DNA from: Bacillota bacterium
GTDB taxonomy: Bacteria; Bacillota; Clostridia; Christensenellales; Aristaeellaceae
Length of the DNA stretch: 9,011 bases
Assembly (NCBI GenBank): GCA_023402355.1
Contig: JAEXCG010000028.1
Location: 1-9,011 of the forward strand
Reading direction: 5' to 3'
Made by a program: the position numbers and the translations under genes. The notes under the pieces are model-generated. The model did not search any database. It had not been told where the DNA came from and saw only the letters and a program-made list of their open reading frames with translations. This document shows positions 1-6,502 of this stretch, piece after piece (positions within the stretch are counted from its first letter, which is position 1; every line of letters starts with the position of its first letter).

Positions 1-1556
1 ATATGAAAGAAGGGCTTTTCGTGCGACCAGCGCGCCGCGTCCCGATTCCCCGCGCCGCTTTCGTCGATCAGCGTCCGGTTTTCCTCTATATAGCTCTGTA
101 TCGCATCCAAGGACCATGCGCCCGCGCGCATCTTGCGCCATCTAGTCTTGAGCGCCTCTCTGCCCGCCGGATTGTCCGCCTCCGTCAGGTAATCCAGCAG
201 CCCCATCGCGAGCAGAGCGTCCGGCGGCGCGTCCACCGTGCAGACCTTGCCGTTATACCGATGATCCTCCAAAAGCTGCTCAGGATCATGCGTGCAGAAG
301 TTGAGCTGCATCGTCAGGTCGATATCCCAGGGCGTCATCCACAGCTTTTCCGCTGCGTCCAGTCGGTTTTGTTTGGAATAATAGACGTTTTTCGCGTGCA
401 GCGTCGTATCCTGCGAGTAGAGCAGTTGATCGAAAAGCCACATATCCGCCGCGTTTTCCACGTCCCACATGTCGCGCACGTCTCCCTCTTCGCGATAGAG
501 CTTATCGAGCATGCGCTGAATGCTTTCCGCAGCCAAGGGCCAGTAATCGTCATAATCCGAGAGCCCGACCGGATAGTTGATGCTCATCGATTGATAACGG
601 TTGTCCTTTTTTGTTGTCAAATTCAACTTTTCAAGATCGACGCTCTCCGTTCCATGATCGGTAAAGAGAATACCATTCTGCGAATGAAGCCCGACCGTCA
701 TCCCCTGAATGGGCACGCGCAGGTAATAAAGCCCCTGATAAGAGCCGTTCAAAACGAGCTCGAAGTATTCTCCGTACAGATAGTTTCGCGTATAAGGCTC
801 CTCGTGCGATTTCACAAGCTCGTTCCAGAGGCGCCCCCCAGTCGCCACGCGCAGAAGAGATCGATCCAGCGACAGGGGGTCGAGCACCCAGCCGTCCTGC
901 GAACGCATTCCCAGCAATGGCACGTGATATTTTGTCTTCTGATTTGCTCTATCTTTGTAAAAGTGAACTCGATACCCTTTTTTCGGCAGCGTAGCCGTCG
1001 AACCTCCGCGCGGATGGATGGTCGCGCCGTATCCAAAGCTGTAACTGCCGCCGTTCGATTCCCAGTTTGGGTCGAGGACGTTGATCACACAGGGCGTCTG
1101 GATGTCGTGCTGGCCTCTGTCGTACCCCGACGGCGGCGCCTCCCCCGAATCCGTTCTGACGTCGATGACCGCGAGCGGAGTGAACTGCACCCAGGCATCA
1201 AAGTACGCCGTACCATTGGACACGGTAATCGGCTGTGGTTCCAGATAATCGATGTGATAGTCTTCCCCGAACGTCACCCTTGCGGCCCCGTTATTTGCGC
1301 TGAGCAGGCGCGAGCGCGTCGCTTCCTCCTGCCGCAAAGGCCAGTAGATCGTGTGCGTTTGCTCGTCATATGCGAGCGGCGTCGAGGCGAACGTATCGTC
1401 AAATCGGACCTCAAATACTCCCTCGGGCAATTTTCCCGTATCTATCCCCCGTCCGAAAGCGATGAATGCCAGCGCGAAACAAACGAGGACCAGCGTGAAC
1501 GCCGCGATGGTCCGCCCCGAATGCTTGAGCCGAAAGCCAATCCTATCTTTTCCCAT
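1..1556 (-). CDS. CotH-family kinase-like protein, membrane-anchored (partial, C-terminus beyond left edge)
   Basis: The frame stays open for about 518 codons from ATG 1556 to the window edge, so the stop lies outside. The N-terminus is basic (residues 1-15), followed by a single hydrophobic segment at about 17-35, so the rest should face outward. CotH-family marks are an RGGST...PKKGYR block at about 183-195 (family form resembles RGNSS..PKKPY) and MTPWDIDLT with W410, D411 and D413, the family's acidic metal-binding motif. CotH of spore coats is an atypical protein kinase; many relatives in non-sporulating contexts have unknown substrates. The start is 2 nt past the DUF4956 stop with only a distant GGGGAG, so translation is probably coupled to that gene. 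Stretches are AT-rich (601-660 is 40% GC) compared with neighbours. Family assignment is firm; kinase activity and substrate are inference. Confidence 0.88.
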   Translation of the reverse strand, partial: MGKDRIGFRLKHSGRTIAAFTLVLVCFALAFIAFGRGIDTGKLPEGVFEVRFDDTFASTPLAYDEQTHTIYWPLRQEEATRSRLLSANNGAARVTFGEDYHIDYLEPQPITVSNGTAYFDAWVQFTPLAVIDVRTDSGEAPPSGYDRGQHDIQTPCVINVLDPNWESNGGSYSFGYGATIHPRGGSTATLPKKGYRVHFYKDRANQKTKYHVPLLGMRSQDGWVLDPLSLDRSLLRVATGGRLWNELVKSHEEPYTRNYLYGEYFELVLNGSYQGLYYLRVPIQGMTVGLHSQNGILFTDHGTESVDLEKLNLTTKKDNRYQSMSINYPVGLSDYDDYWPLAAESIQRMLDKLYREEGDVRDMWDVENAADMWLFDQLLYSQDTTLHAKNVYYSKQNRLDAAEKLWMTPWDIDLTMQLNFCTHDPEQLLEDHRYNGKVCTVDAPPDALLAMGLLDYLTEADNPAGREALKTRWRKMRAGAWSLDAIQSYIEENRTLIDESGAGNRDAARWSHEKPFFH

Positions 1557-1558
1557 GT

Positions 1559-2242
1559 TTACAGCTGCGTCTCCCCGTCGTGCGAAAGCAGGTGCACGTT
1601 GATCACGCCCTCAAGCGCCGCCAGCTCGTCCATCATGGCGCGCTCGTCCTTCACGCGAAGCGAGAGCACCAGATCGGTTCTGCCCATGCCGATGCTGCGC
1701 GAACGGATGCGCGCACGCACGCCGCGCTTTTGCAGCGCCGCCATCGCCGCGTCCTCCGCCTTGCCGTCCGTAAGGCCGATCGTCAATAAATACGGCACGC
1801 GCTGCCCCGGCAGGCGGTCAAAGACGAGCATGCCCAAGAGCATCGCCAGCGTCAGCCAGAATGCCACCGCGTACAGCCCGCCGCCCAAGATGATGCCCAG
1901 GCTGATCGCCCAGAAGAGAAACAGCAGATCGCGCGGTTCCTTGATCGCCGTGCGGAATCGGACGATGGAAAGCGCGCCCACCATGCCCAGCGACAGCACC
2001 ACGTTGGACTGCATGGATAAAATCAGCGACGCGGTGATCGGAATGAGCAACGCCATCGTCATGTTAAAGCGCTTGGAATAGATTACATCCCGGCTCGTGA
2101 GCATATAAGCAAAATATAGAATGATGGCAAACGCAAACGACATGAAGAGGGTGAGAATCGTCCGCGACATCGACATCGTCAGCGTAAAGTTCTGCACGAA
2201 AAGATCCTTCAGGATGTTCAGGTAATTTACGACGCTGCTCAT
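1559..2242 (-). CDS. DUF4956 family multi-span membrane protein
   Basis: A 227-residue protein. Hydrophobic segments lie at about 28-48, 62-78, 82-94 and 105-141, which suggests four or five membrane spans. The family hallmark is the block around 84-105, with SLGMVGALSIVRFR followed by an IKEP motif. Residues about 150-227 are soluble and look like an alternating beta/alpha ACT- or ferredoxin-like fold, probably cytoplasmic. The ATG overlaps the upstream VTC-gene stop (ATGA, 4 nt), and AGGAGA sits 6 nt before the start, so the pair is coupled. The biochemical function of DUF4956 is unknown to me. Its repeated pairing with VTC-domain and CotH genes in Firmicutes suggests it is the membrane partner of that enzyme, possibly a channel or scaffold; that role is inference. 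Confidence 0.85.
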   Translation of the reverse strand: MSSVVNYLNILKDLFVQNFTLTMSMSRTILTLFMSFAFAIILYFAYMLTSRDVIYSKRFNMTMALLIPITASLILSMQSNVVLSLGMVGALSIVRFRTAIKEPRDLLFLFWAISLGIILGGGLYAVAFWLTLAMLLGMLVFDRLPGQRVPYLLTIGLTDGKAEDAAMAALQKRGVRARIRSRSIGMGRTDLVLSLRVKDERAMMDELAALEGVINVHLLSHDGETQL

Positions 2243-2967
2243 AGTACTTCTCCTGTCGTCATGTAATGAAGTGTCTGTCTGCCCGCGGCATACTTGGAAA
2301 AGGAGGTAGGCGCAAGGTGGTTGATCGAAAGCGCAAGGCGGATAAAGTCCGGCAAAAAGTCGGCATACTTGACTTCCAGAAGCATCCCCTCCACCGGAAT
2401 GGAGAGGCCCGAGCCATCAAAGGGGGCCTTAAAACCGTTTCCGCAGCGTATCTGCCGGTCGAGCGTGATGCGCACGTTCCCGGCGGGGTAAACGAACGGA
2501 ATGCGTTGATAGTCGATAATGACGCGGGGCCCATAGCCGCGCGCGGCCTGCGCCGCCGCAAACGAGCGAAGCAGCGCGTCTTCTCCACAGGGACGGCGTC
2601 CCTCCAGCAAGGCTTCCATGTCCGCCCTGCTGATCGCGCAGCTCTCCTTTAAGGTCATCGCGTTGCGCTTGCACTTGCGTTCGAGGGATATGAAGCTGTC
2701 GCTTCGGTCGTAAAACCGGATGCGCCATTTGCTTCGCTCGCTGAGGCCGTCCTGTACCTCCCGCAGGTGGGTATCTCGCGCGTCGTCAAAGTAAATGCTG
2801 CGAATTTCATAGGCGCCGCCCTGCGCGTGTGCATCCCGCGCTAAAAGGCCGGACAATCTCGACTCCAATACGCACGCATCCGCCGGCGTAACGGCATATT
2901 TTAGTTCATACCGGCGCAACGCTTTGCCATCGGCCGTCAGTGCCATCCTATCGCCGCCTTTACTCAT
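2239..2967 (-). CDS. VTC-domain (polyphosphate polymerase-like, triphosphate tunnel) protein
   Basis: A 242-residue soluble protein consisting almost entirely of one VTC/triphosphate-tunnel domain. Motifs in order are RYELKY (19-24), IRSIYFDD (55-62), KWRIRFYD (80-87), LERKCKR (95-101), DYQRIPF (152-158), VRITLDR (165-171), LLEVKY (196-201) and SFSKYAAGR (222-230). These supply the tunnel residues expected from yeast Vtc4: paired Arg (R82, R84), Lys (K98, K100), R155, R166, the acidic E198 with K200, and the late K225. The fold binds polyphosphate or nucleotide triphosphates, and Vtc4 makes polyphosphate from ATP. Unlike yeast VTC proteins it has no SPX and no membrane domain; the next gene may supply the membrane part. 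First gene after the promoter at 2992-3020. An alternative start at residue 8 (ATG 2946) has AAAGGCGG 7 nt upstream and may be the real one. Family firm; product polymer untested. Confidence 0.87.
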   Translation of the reverse strand: MSKGGDRMALTADGKALRRYELKYAVTPADACVLESRLSGLLARDAHAQGGAYEIRSIYFDDARDTHLREVQDGLSERSKWRIRFYDRSDSFISLERKCKRNAMTLKESCAISRADMEALLEGRRPCGEDALLRSFAAAQAARGYGPRVIIDYQRIPFVYPAGNVRITLDRQIRCGNGFKAPFDGSGLSIPVEGMLLEVKYADFLPDFIRLALSINHLAPTSFSKYAAGRQTLHYMTTGEVL

Positions 2968-2991
2968 CTGTCTTTCATCGCACAGTTTACG

Positions 2992-3020
2992 ATTATACCA
3001 TACGCATCAGGGTTTTACAA
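2992..3020 (-). promoter_or_regulatory. Strong vegetative promoter with extended -10 for the VTC/DUF4956/CotH operon
   Basis: On the minus strand a perfect -10 TATAAT (2997-2992) is preceded by TGG, giving an extended -10. A 17-nt spacer separates it from -35 TTGTAA (3020-3015), which matches TTGACA at four of six positions. Transcription should begin near 2985, giving a leader of only about 18 nt to ATG 2967 or about 39 nt to ATG 2946. The short leader favours the second ATG, which also has the better ribosome binding site. No operator is obvious. Confidence 0.7.
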
Positions 3021-3039
3021 TTCCACCCTCCACTTCAAT

Positions 3040-3056
3040 GTTTCCCAAATGGAAAC
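3040..3056. repeat. Short perfect inverted repeat GTTTCC-N5-GGAAAC
   Basis: The arms are 3040-3045 and 3051-3056 with a CAAAT centre. It lies between the ispDF stop and the -35 of the next operon, about 20 nt upstream of that -35, and directly abuts the GC hairpin at 3056-3083. It could be an operator for the VTC operon or the second stem of the ispDF terminator. The sequence alone does not decide. Confidence 0.4.
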
Positions 3057-3083
3057 GCGCCCCCTGCGTACGTTGGGAGCGCG
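3056..3083 (-). terminator. Probable terminator hairpin after ispDF
   Basis: On the minus strand, 19 nt past the ispDF stop, CGCGCTCCC (3083-3075) can pair with GGGGGCGCG (3064-3056), a 9-bp stem with one G-U pair and a 10-nt loop. It is followed by TTT and then a T/A-rich stretch. The T tract is short, so termination may be imperfect, but its place between ispDF and an independent promoter fits a transcript end. Confidence 0.45.
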
Positions 3084-3101
3084 CCCGTATTCTGACTCTT
3101 C

Positions 3102-4268
3102 TTACCCCGCGACGATCGTCGCGACCGCCTGCGCGCTGATGCCCAGCCCCTCGCCCTCAAACCCAAGCCGTTCGGTCGTGGTCGCTTTGACGTTGACCGC
3201 GTCTTCTTCGATGCCGAGCACCCGCGAAAGGCGCGAGCGCATCTCCGGGATGAAGTCCTTGAGCTTCGGGCGCTGCGCGACGATCGTGACGTCCACGTTT
3301 CCGGGACGATACCCGCGCCCTGCCAGAAGGCGTACCACGTGCGAGAGCAGCATCATCGAGTCCGCGCCCGCGTAGGCCGGGTCGGTATCCGGGAAGTGAC
3401 GGCCGATGTCGCCCAGCGCCGCCGCCCCCAGCAGCGCGTCCATCAGCGCATGCGCCGCAACGTCCGCGTCGCTGTGGCCCAGCAATCCGCGCTCGCAGGG
3501 CACCTCCACGCCGCAGAGGATGAGCCTGCGCCCCTCCACGAGCCGGTGCACGTCGTAGCCCTGCCCCACGCGCATCGGCAGCGGCCCCTCGCCCCGCCTG
3601 CGCAGGATGGCCTCGCCCACCTGCAGGTCCTCCGGGGTCGTGAGCTTGATGTTTTCCACGTCGCCCTCCACCAGATGCACCGCCTTTCCCATCTTCTCCA
3701 GCAGCGCCGCGTCGTCCGTCGCGCGGATGCCCCGCGCGCGGGCGAGCTCGTGCGCTTCACGGATGTCCGCGAGCGGGAACGTCTGCGGGGTCTGCACCGC
3801 GCGAAGGCCCTCCCGCGGCGGCGTCTCCAGCACGCGGCCCGCCTCGTCCACGCGCTTGACCGTGTCCTTGAGCATCACGGCGGCGACGCCGCTGCCGCAG
3901 CGTTCGGCGCACCTGATCGTCCGAGCAATCACGTCCCGCGTCACAAATGGGCGCGCGCCGTCGTGGATGAGCACGATCTCGCCCCGCGCCCGCTCCAGAC
4001 CGCGGCGCACGGATTCCTGCCGGTCCGCGCCGCCTGCCGTCACGTATGCGACGCGTTCTTGAAGGGAAAACGTTTCCAGCAGGCCGCGGACAGCCTCCAG
4101 GTCGTCCGCTGACGTCACGATGCCGATGCGCCCGATTTCAGGGCAGCCGGCAAACGCGCGCACCGTGCGCACGAGCACCGGCACGCCCAAAAGCGGCGCC
4201 AGCACCTTGTTGCGCCCAAGGCCCATGCGGGCGCCCTTGCCCGCCGCGACGATGACCGCTTCATTCAT
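3102..4268 (-). CDS. ispDF: Bifunctional IspD/IspF: MEP cytidylyltransferase fused to MEcPP synthase
   Basis: A 388-residue fusion that catalyses two non-consecutive steps of the MEP isoprenoid pathway: CTP-dependent activation of methylerythritol phosphate (IspD) and cyclisation to MEcPP (IspF). The IspD part (1 to about 225) shows the nucleotide loop VAAGKGARMG (7-16), K21, HDGARPFV (102-109), TPQTF (160-164) and GDVENIKLTTPEDL (202-215). The IspF part (about 232-388) shows GYDVHRL with D239 and H241, H273 in AAHALMDA (these three match the metal ligands D8, H10 and H42 of E. coli IspF, with the same spacing), DIGRHFPDTD (287-296) and KATTTERLGFEG (361-372). The linker is only a few residues. 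The ATG is 6 nt after the rqcP stop, and a GGAG inside the rqcP end serves as ribosome binding site, so the two are co-translated. Both active sites look intact. Confidence 0.96.
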   Translation of the reverse strand: MNEAVIVAAGKGARMGLGRNKVLAPLLGVPVLVRTVRAFAGCPEIGRIGIVTSADDLEAVRGLLETFSLQERVAYVTAGGADRQESVRRGLERARGEIVLIHDGARPFVTRDVIARTIRCAERCGSGVAAVMLKDTVKRVDEAGRVLETPPREGLRAVQTPQTFPLADIREAHELARARGIRATDDAALLEKMGKAVHLVEGDVENIKLTTPEDLQVGEAILRRRGEGPLPMRVGQGYDVHRLVEGRRLILCGVEVPCERGLLGHSDADVAAHALMDALLGAAALGDIGRHFPDTDPAYAGADSMMLLSHVVRLLAGRGYRPGNVDVTIVAQRPKLKDFIPEMRSRLSRVLGIEEDAVNVKATTTERLGFEGEGLGISAQAVATIVAG

Positions 4269-4274
4269 CTGCCA

Positions 4275-4520
4275 TCACTCCGAAAGGATTTTGTACATGC
4301 CGCCCGCCTCGGCCTTGAGCGCGTGCTCGCTGACGGCCAGCACCTCGTAACGACCCAGCTTGTCTCCGAAGCGCACCTCCAGCACGTCCCCGACCTTGAC
4401 CTCCGAGGACGGCTTGGCGGGCTTCCCGTTGATCGTGACGCGCCCGCCGTCGCCCGCCTCCTTCGCGACGGAGCGGCGCTTGATGATGCGCGAAACCTTT
4501 AAGAACTTGTCCAGGCGCAT
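4275..4520 (-). CDS. rqcP: RqcP (YabO-type S4-domain ribosome quality control factor)
   Basis: An 81-residue S4-domain protein closely resembling B. subtilis RqcP/YabO (86 residues): MRLDKFLKVSR at 1-11, IKRR at 13-16, GRVTINGKPAK at 26-36, VKVGDVLEVRFG at 41-52 and MYKIL near the end. RqcP binds stalled 50S subunits with peptidyl-tRNA and works with RqcH in adding C-terminal alanine tails to incomplete proteins. The basic patch R2/K14/R15/R16 sits where the family contacts rRNA. The frame is open upstream to 4604, but ATG 4520 has a perfect AAAGGAGG 7 nt away and matches the family start; the extra 28 residues would read through the hup terminator and are discarded. It lies downstream of that terminator and 6 nt ahead of ispDF. 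Confidence 0.93.
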   Translation of the reverse strand: MRLDKFLKVSRIIKRRSVAKEAGDGGRVTINGKPAKPSSEVKVGDVLEVRFGDKLGRYEVLAVSEHALKAEAGGMYKILSE

Positions 4521-4557
4521 AAGGCTTCCTCCTTTTGCCGCGAAAAGCGCGGCTGCC

Positions 4558-4585
4558 AAAAAGGGGCTGCCGGTCTGGCAGCCCC
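4558..4585 (-). terminator. Intrinsic terminator after hup, inside the mazG-hup-rqcP run
   Basis: On the minus strand GGGGCTGCC (4585-4577), loop AGACC, and GGCAGCCCC (4571-4563) form a perfect 9-bp GC-rich stem followed directly by TTTTT (4562-4558). It starts 27 nt past the hup stop and ends 37 nt before the rqcP start. A second GGCAGCC (4557-4551) just after the T tract could pair with the same upstream arm instead. Such a site should end most hup transcripts and pass a minority into rqcP-ispDF. Confidence 0.88.
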
Positions 4586-4612
4586 TGCCGGTCGCCCGGC
4601 TCACGGTTTTGT

Positions 4613-4888
4613 TTACATGCTGACGATATCCTTGAGCGCTTTGCCCGCCTTGAAAGCCGGCGCCTTGGAGGCCGCGATCTCGATTTCCTCGCCCGTGCGC
4701 GGGTTGCGCGCCTTGCGGGCCGGACGCTCCTTGACTTCAAAAGAGCCAAAGCCGACGATGGCTACCTTCTCGCCGTCCTTCAGCGTCTCGCCGATCACAT
4801 CGATCACAGCGCTCACAGCAGCTTCCGCATCCTTGCGGGTCATGCCAGCCTTGGCCGCGACAGCCGCGCACAGTTCCGTCTTATTCAT
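4613..4888 (-). CDS. hup: HU family DNA-binding protein
   Basis: A 91-residue HU subunit, the usual length. It has the helical dimer region (1-45), the signature GFGSFEVKERPARKARNPRTG split across 46-66, and the beta-arm with R61-N62-P63 that intercalates into DNA, then a Lys-rich end (AFKAGKALKD, 78-87). HU is an abundant nucleoid protein that bends DNA without sequence specificity. ATG 4888 has AAGGAGG 10 nt upstream. The gene lies between mazG and rqcP. It is preceded by a 146-nt gap that may hold its own promoter and followed by a strong terminator, consistent with high separate expression. Confidence 0.97.
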   Translation of the reverse strand: MNKTELCAAVAAKAGMTRKDAEAAVSAVIDVIGETLKDGEKVAIVGFGSFEVKERPARKARNPRTGEEIEIAASKAPAFKAGKALKDIVSM

Positions 4889-5034
4889 ACAACAAAATCC
4901 TCCTTAAAATGCGAATCGTTGATTGGGGTTTAGGTTTCGAGAGCAAACGTTACTATATTCTCCGAAAATTCAGAAATCCCTTCCAGCATTCCTTCTTTTT
5001 TCGAGGAAATATCGCGTTTTCGGGCCAAAAAATC
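4889..5034 (-). promoter_or_regulatory. mazG-hup spacer, candidate hup promoter
   Basis: An AT-rich gap in otherwise GC-rich DNA. On the minus strand TATAGT (4957-4952) matches the -10 consensus at five of six positions and would give a leader of about 57 nt before hup. The hexamer 17 nt upstream, GGGATT, is a poor -35. The hup ribosome binding site AAGGAGG is at 4905-4899. No hairpin with a T run follows mazG, so readthrough from mazG into hup is also possible. Confidence 0.3.
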
Positions 5035-6492
5035 TCATGTTTCGCTCTCCCTTGCCCAGCGCGCCCGGAGCGCTTCCCGCGAAAGCGTTTCAAGCCGAAC
5101 CCCCTCTTCCCGCGCCGCCCGCTCCATCCGATCAAAGCGCGAGATAAACCGCTCCGTCTCCGCGCGCAGAAGCAGTTCCGGCTGGATAGCGCATCCGCGC
5201 GCCGCGCCGGCGGCCGCAAAGAGCAGCCTGCCCAGAGCGCAAGAGGCATCCCGGCCCTCCTCAAGCGCAGCCTGCGCATCCCGCAGCGCCTCGTGCAAAG
5301 CCTTAAGCGCCTCCGTACCGCTGAGCGGGTCGAAGCCCGCGCCTGCGGCCTTTCGGAGCACCTTGTAGGCGTGCATCAGGGCGGGCAGGTAGCCGGGCAC
5401 GTCGCGCAGGCTGTCGGTCAGCGTCTGCTGTCCCTTTTCACGCCGCTTGACGGCTTCCCAGCCCGCGTCGCCCGCCGTATCCTCTCCAGCTCCGGCGAAC
5501 AGCCGTTCATGGCGCGAAATCATCTTGCCGCAGATGGCGGTCGCCACGTCGCCCAGGCCAAATTCCGCGTGTTCCGAGGCGATCTGCGCGTGGAAGACGA
5601 CCTGGAGCAGCACGTCGCCCAGCTCGTCCGCGATGCGGTCGGGGTCGCCGCCGTCGATCGCGTCCACCACCTCGTAGGCCTCCTCGATCAGGTACTGGCG
5701 CAGGCTCTCGTGCGTCTGCTCGCGATCCCACGGGCAGCCGTCCGGCGCACGCAGACGGCGCATCACCTGCTGCAAATCGCGCACCGTATGGCGCGTGCGT
5801 CCGGCGTAGGGCGCGGGCGGCACCAGCAGCGCGCAGGTGTGGTCGTACGCCTCCTGCCGGTCCAGATCGCAAAGCGCGATGGCGCTGATGCGCGCTGTTG
5901 CGGCCTCGCCGGGCCGCGCAAAGAACACCGTCTGTTCCGCGTCGTAGAGCTCCATCAGCCAGAGCTTGACCTCGCTGGCGAGCACGCGCCCGTCGATCTC
6001 GGTCACCATCAGAGGGCGTTCCGGGTCCGGTTCCAACGCTTCGATGGAAAGCGCCGTCGCCGTGCAGAGGTTTTCCGTCTGCGCCCCCAGCGCCGCGCAG
6101 GAGGCCGCCGCATAGGACGCCAGCGTCACCCCCGGAACGATCCGGACGGCCACGTCGTCCGCGCGGGCCTGCGCGAGCGCGCGCACCGTCTGGTCGCTGA
6201 CGGGGTCGCTCACGCCGTAGACGAGGCTGCCGGTTTCGCGCGCCGCGCCCATCAGCCTGTCCGACGCGCGCGCACACAGCTCGTCGAAGTCCTCGCATTC
6301 CTCGTACAGCGCGTCCAGCGTCTCAAAGGCCACGCCCCTTTTCTCAAGCTCCCCCGCCGCGCCGTGGCGGGCTGTGCGCAGGATCACGCGCTCCCCGCCC
6401 GTGAGCGCCTCCAGCGCGGCAAGTGTCATCAGCCCGGCGCTGCCGGGGCCCAGCCCCACGACCGTAATGCGGTGCTTCTCCATTCGATCCAT
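5035..6492 (-). CDS. mazG: MazG-family protein, YabN type (TP-methylase domain plus MazG NTP pyrophosphohydrolase)
   Basis: A 485-residue protein with a tetrapyrrole-methylase-like domain (ITVVGLGPG at 9-17, VYGVSDPVS at 91-99, IVPGVTLAS at 118-126) and a MazG region from about 235. The first MazG domain is intact: CPWDREQTH (253-261), the EExxE helix with E270, E271 and E274, and DELGD (289-293). MazG hydrolyses NTPs or dNTPs to NMP and pyrophosphate; the role of the methylase part in YabN proteins is unclear. In the second MazG half (about 370-460) the expected EELGDLLF reads CALGRLLF (418-425), so its metal site appears lost. ATG 6492 lies 10 nt past the peptidase stop with AGAGAGG very close. 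ATG 6483 (MEKHRITVVG) fits homologues about as well and may be the true start. Confidence 0.92.
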   Translation of the reverse strand: MDRMEKHRITVVGLGPGSAGLMTLAALEALTGGERVILRTARHGAAGELEKRGVAFETLDALYEECEDFDELCARASDRLMGAARETGSLVYGVSDPVSDQTVRALAQARADDVAVRIVPGVTLASYAAASCAALGAQTENLCTATALSIEALEPDPERPLMVTEIDGRVLASEVKLWLMELYDAEQTVFFARPGEAATARISAIALCDLDRQEAYDHTCALLVPPAPYAGRTRHTVRDLQQVMRRLRAPDGCPWDREQTHESLRQYLIEEAYEVVDAIDGGDPDRIADELGDVLLQVVFHAQIASEHAEFGLGDVATAICGKMISRHERLFAGAGEDTAGDAGWEAVKRREKGQQTLTDSLRDVPGYLPALMHAYKVLRKAAGAGFDPLSGTEALKALHEALRDAQAALEEGRDASCALGRLLFAAAGAARGCAIQPELLLRAETERFISRFDRMERAAREEGVRLETLSREALRARWARESET

Positions 6493-6502
6493 CCGCCTCT
6501 CT

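Noticed and set aside
3..2081. A 692-codon open frame on the plus strand
   Set aside because: It is antisense to the CotH and DUF4956 genes, crosses both, lacks a family resemblance and is rich in Arg/His/Pro as expected of a shadow frame in GC-rich DNA.
4521..4604. 28-residue N-terminal extension of RqcP
   Set aside because: It would be encoded by the hup terminator, and the ATG at 4520 has a perfect ribosome binding site and matches the family start.
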